From Angelakisella sp. (GTDB lineage: Bacteria > Bacillota > Clostridia > Oscillospirales > Ruminococcaceae), in contig JAAWGY010000127.1 of assembly GCA_022795575.1 (NCBI GenBank), positions 1 to 6,628 on the forward strand: a DNA stretch of 6,628 bases. Direction: 5' to 3'. Shown here one piece after another: positions 4,728 to 6,628 of this stretch. The stretch's first letter is position 1, and each line of letters begins with the position of its first letter. Position numbers and translations under genes: made by a program. The notes below the pieces were generated by a model. The model searched no databases, was not told the DNA's origin, and was given only the letters and a program-made list of their open reading frames with translations.

Positions 4728-5909
4728 ATGGCAAGCTTGAGCCTCAAAGGAATCACCAAGATCTACCCCCACAGCGAGAAGAAAAAGAAGCCCAAGAAGG
4801 GCGCGGAGGAAAAGAAGAGCAACCTCCAGATCACCGAGGAAGGCGTTATCGCGGTCCAGAAATTCAGCCTGGACATTGCCGATAAGGAATTCATCGTCCT
4901 GGTTGGCCCCTCCGGCTGCGGCAAGTCCACCACCCTGCGGATGGTGGCCGGTCTGGAGGAGATCTCCGGCGGCGAGCTGTACATCGACGGCCAGCTGATG
5001 AACAACGTGGAGCCCAAGGACCGTGACATCGCCATGGTCTTCCAGAGCTACGCCCTTTACCCCAACATGACGGTTGCAGAGAACATGGCCTTCCCCCTTA
5101 AGCTGAAGAAGATGCCCAAGGACGAGATCGAGGCCCGGGTGAAGGAAGCCGCCCAGATCCTGGACATCACCCAGTACCTGGACCGCAAGCCCAAGGCGCT
5201 TTCCGGCGGCCAGCGGCAGCGTGTCGCCATCGGCCGCGCCATCGTCCGGGAGCCCAAGGTGCTGCTGATGGATGAGCCCCTCAGTAACCTGGACGCCAAG
5301 CTCCGTAACCAGATGCGCGCCGAGATCATCAAGCTCCGCCAGCGCATCAACACCACCTTTATGTACGTTACCCACGACCAGACCGAGGCCATGACACTGG
5401 GCGACCGTATCGTCATTATGAAGGACGGCTTCATCCAGCAGATCGGCACCCCCCAGGAGGTCTACAACCATCCCGCCAACCTCTTCGTGGCCGGCTTTAT
5501 CGGCACCCCGCAGATGAACTTCTTCCAGGCCAAGCTGACCCTGGATAACGGCGAGTACGTCGTGGAGGTAGGCACCCTGCGGGTGACTCTCTCCGAGGAG
5601 AAGCAGGCCGCCCTCAAGGCCAAGAACATCCCCGCCCAGAGCATCACCCTGGGCGTGCGTCCCAGCAACATCGTCCTCAGCAGCGGCGACAACGCCATCG
5701 CTGCCAAGGTAGACGTGTCCGAGATGATGGGCAGCGAAATCCACCTCCACGCCAGCGCGGACGGCAAGGACGTGGTCATCGTGGTTCCCACCATGGATAT
5801 CTCCGGCACCCCCCGGTCCTCCTTCGCCATCGGGGAGAACATCCACTTCACCTTTGGCGGCAACGTCTGCCACATCTTCGATAAGGACGGAAATAACCTG
5901 GAGATGTAA
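4728..5909 (+). CDS. ugpC: Sugar ABC importer ATP-binding subunit, MsmK/UgpC/MalK type
   Basis: Cytoplasmic ATPase that powers carbohydrate uptake by binding the EAA loops of membrane permeases. In the 393-residue chain: Walker A GPSGCGKST (60-68), Q-loop Gln106 (VFQSYALYPNMTV), signature LSGGQ (158-162), Walker B LLMDEP (179-184) with catalytic Glu183, D-loop SNLDA, and switch His216 (YVTHDQTEAMTLGDR). After about residue 240 comes the MalK-type C-terminal TOBE region with LGVRPSNIVL and GSEIHLHA. The start at 4728 is chosen because MASLSLKGITKIYP is the usual family opening; an in-frame GTG (4638) and ATG (4656) would add a Pro/Ala-rich, non-conserved extension. No ribosome binding site precedes 4728, unlike the other genes. 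Walker A lies about 24 residues later than in E. coli MalK owing to a Lys-rich insertion at about 15-39 (EKKKKPKKGAEEKK). No permease or binding protein is adjacent, as usual for shared ATPases of Firmicutes. The symbol follows common practice for this family; substrate is open (msmK is an equal choice). Confidence 0.95.
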   Translation: MASLSLKGITKIYPHSEKKKKPKKGAEEKKSNLQITEEGVIAVQKFSLDIADKEFIVLVGPSGCGKSTTLRMVAGLEEISGGELYIDGQLMNNVEPKDRDIAMVFQSYALYPNMTVAENMAFPLKLKKMPKDEIEARVKEAAQILDITQYLDRKPKALSGGQRQRVAIGRAIVREPKVLLMDEPLSNLDAKLRNQMRAEIIKLRQRINTTFMYVTHDQTEAMTLGDRIVIMKDGFIQQIGTPQEVYNHPANLFVAGFIGTPQMNFFQAKLTLDNGEYVVEVGTLRVTLSEEKQAALKAKNIPAQSITLGVRPSNIVLSSGDNAIAAKVDVSEMMGSEIHLHASADGKDVVIVVPTMDISGTPRSSFAIGENIHFTFGGNVCHIFDKDGNNLEM

Positions 5910-5946
5910 GCGCTGCTTGATTTTCGCACCAAGCACCGGCCTTAGA

Positions 5947-5983
5947 AATCCCCCCGGCGGAAGTTTTCGCCGGGGGGATTTTT
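5947..5983 (+). terminator. Rho-independent terminator of the ABC ATPase gene
   Basis: A 13-bp perfect stem AATCCCCCCGGCG (5947-5959) with CGCCGGGGGGATT (5968-5980), loop of 8 bases, running directly into five T (5979-5983). It lies 37 bases after the stop codon and should end the ATPase message. Confidence 0.93.
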
Positions 5984-5994
5984 CCACAAAATGG

Positions 5995-6013
5995 AAGGGA
6001 GCACCCTTTTTTT
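5995..6013 (+). terminator. Possible second, weak terminator
   Basis: AAGGG (5995-5999), loop AGCA, CCCTT (6004-6008), embedded in a run of seven T (6007-6013). The stem is short but the T-tract is good; it could back up the strong terminator a dozen bases before it. The T-run also forms a dyad with the A-run after GCAGC (6008-6024), so its role may be different. Confidence 0.3.
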
Positions 6014-6113
6014 GCAGCAAAAAATACAGATTGTAACAAGGTCCCTGTCCAAAGTAACCCGATTGTCACTGAGCTTTAACCGGAAAAGGATGAATTGCCG
6101 GCTGCGGCTGGGG

Positions 6114-6119
6114 TATAAT
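6114..6119 (+). promoter_or_regulatory. Consensus -10 box (TATAAT) without a clear -35
   Basis: A perfect TATAAT followed by ATAGACACACC. At 17-bp spacing the -35 position reads TGAATT, a poor match; a better hexamer TTGCCG (6095-6100) is only 13 bp away, and there is no TG for an extended -10. Transcription, if it occurs, would start near 6126 and may need an activator. Confidence 0.4.
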
Positions 6120-6125
6120 ATAGAC

Positions 6126-6243
6126 ACACCAAAGGAAAAGAAAAACAAAGGATGCTTCCTCCCCACTCTCCAGGGGACGCCAAATATCTTCGTAAAATTT
6201 TAATCTTCTGAAGGGGCCCGAGTCGCAAGACTCGGGCCCCTTT
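6126..6243 (+). ncRNA. Candidate small RNA bounded by -10 box and terminator
   Basis: Roughly 118 nt from the expected start to the end of the terminator-like stem. The 5' part is unpaired and A/G-rich (AAAGGAAAAGAAAAAC), the middle can form CCCC/GGGG (6161-6176), and the 3' end is a 12-bp stem. It contains one tiny frame, ATG at 6152 to TGA at 6209-6211 (19 codons, MLPPHSPGDAKYLRKILIF), whose stop abuts the terminator stem, but its ribosome binding spacing is poor (AAAGGA 15 bases upstream, or AAAGG touching the ATG). I recognise no RNA family. Expression is inferred only from the flanking signals. Confidence 0.35.
6211..6243 (+). terminator. Terminator-like perfect stem with GCAA tetraloop
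   Basis: GGGGCCCGAGTC (6213-6224) pairs perfectly with GACTCGGGCCCC (6229-6240) around the stable GNRA loop GCAA, and AA/TT extends it by two pairs. Only three T follow (6241-6243) before GGTGG, so termination may be incomplete; the reverse direction has no T-run at all, which argues for plus-strand use. Confidence 0.6.
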
Positions 6244-6349
6244 GGTGGTGAAGCTTTTTAGTGGGTGGGACTAAGATGTGCCTGCCGCTACAACCGAACA
6301 TAGCCACAAATCAGCAAGCCCACCCCAAACCACTCCCCGCCGCCCGGCG
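6244..6349. other. Gene-free spacer
   Basis: I see no credible reading frame, RNA or strong palindrome here apart from a short CCGCC/GGCGG stem at its right edge where the repeat tract begins. Minus-strand open frames across it are rich in Gly, Pro, Ser and Arg and have no start signals or domain pattern. Confidence 0.5.
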
Positions 6350-6545
6350 GCCCCACAGGCCGAAGGCCGTTCATCCCCCCGCAGGGAATCAGATCCGCCG
6401 GAGGCCCCACCCGACCGAAGGGAGGGCATCCCCCCGCAGGGAATAGGATCCGCCGGAGGCACCTTGTCAGGCCAACCGGAAGGAGGGAGCGGACCATCAC
6501 GCTCCCCCCGCAAGGCCGCTGGAGCCTGCCCCCCCGCAGGGCCAG
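6350..6545. repeat. Imperfect tandem repeat, ~55-bp unit
   Basis: Two 34-bp segments, 6372-6405 and 6427-6460, are the same length and differ at two bases; each has CATCCCCCCGCAGGGAAT at its left and GATCCGCCGGAGGC at its right, offset by 55 bp. The linkers are also alike (CCGACCGAAGGGAGGG after the first, CCAACCGGAAGGAGGG after the second). More decayed units seem to follow: CCCCCGCAAGGCC at 6505-6517 and CCCCCGCAGGGCC at 6531-6543. The last is identical to 81-93 in the left flank. There are no identical spacers or regular repeat lengths, so it is not a CRISPR array. Confidence 0.65.
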
Positions 6546-6628
6546 CCGCCCAACCAAGCATCGAGCAACCCAGCGTTGAGATTGAGGCTGTCACCCAAGC
6601 AGAAGAACCGGGCCCAAGCGGTCCAGGC
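6546..6628. other. Window end, no feature recognised
   Basis: Base composition becomes slightly less C-rich after the repeat tract. I find no start codon with a ribosome binding site, no strong stem and no T-run before the window ends. A gene could begin just beyond it. Confidence 0.4.

Noticed and set aside
4713..6020. A 435-codon open frame on the minus strand covering the whole ABC ATPase gene
   Set aside because: Its product is a Gly/Leu/Val/Asp/His-rich sequence without any domain, it has no ribosome binding site, and it runs through the strong terminator. It is the antisense shadow of a GC-rich gene with biased third positions.
5991..6203. A 70-codon plus-strand frame after the terminator
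   Set aside because: It starts inside the second terminator-like stem, crosses the TATAAT box, has no ribosome binding site and no domain character.
6372..6545. Repeat tract considered as a CRISPR array
   Set aside because: The repeats are imperfect, similarity continues through the would-be spacers, only two good copies exist, and no cas gene is present.
6271..6594. A 107-codon minus-strand frame at the right end
   Set aside because: It is composed of the tandem repeats (recurring PCGGMPSLRSGG-like words), has no ribosome binding site and no recognisable domain.

Overview
The window reads as chromosomal DNA of a GC-rich, low-stress-repeat-type Firmicute, most likely a gut member of the Oscillospiraceae/Ruminococcaceae. 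The grounds are: textbook AGGAGG ribosome binding sites 5-7 bases before three of the four genes; a stand-alone MsmK/UgpC-type sugar-importer ATPase; a UMF1-family MFS carrier; a DUF4349 lipoprotein; and gene-free flanks packed with short palindromic intergenic elements of the sort that, from general familiarity, are common in that group. The lineage is an inference from style and family content; no rRNA or other marker gene is present.

Layout. Positions 1-511 hold no credible gene. They contain two copies of an ~80-bp compound palindrome (1-80 and 161-243) and a run of perfect hairpins (244-404). Positions 512-4200 hold three genes on the minus strand in the transcription order UMF1-type transporter (4200-2974), fold-type-I PLP aminotransferase (2888-1761) and DUF4349 membrane lipoprotein (1621-512). 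The gaps are 85 and 139 bp and there is no clear U-tract terminator between them, so they plausibly share the promoter at 4242-4270. Positions 4201-4727 are a divergent control region. It has an extended -10 promoter facing left and a strong TTGACA/TAAAAT promoter facing right, and the right-hand transcript would carry a leader of about 365 nt with several hairpins. Positions 4728-5909 encode the ABC ATPase, closed by a strong terminator (5947-5983) and perhaps a second weak one. Positions 6114-6243 contain a -10-like box, about 90 nt without a normal gene, and a perfect 12-bp terminator-like stem: a candidate small RNA. From about 6350 to 6545 lies an imperfect tandem repeat that shares a 13-bp core with the left flank. 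The rest of the right end is featureless.

Functionally, the ATPase should sit on the cytoplasmic face of one or more carbohydrate importers encoded elsewhere, since no permease or binding protein is here. The minus-strand group combines a carrier, an amino-acid-type PLP enzyme and a cell-surface protein; the carrier and enzyme might handle the same small molecule, but the sequence does not reveal which.

I see no complete novel defence, mobile or biosynthetic system. The points most worth following are the long structured leader with an orphan Shine-Dalgarno sequence ahead of an SD-less ATPase start, the Lys-rich insertion in that ATPase, the palindrome pair whose third stem differs between copies yet stays perfectly paired, and the small-RNA candidate.
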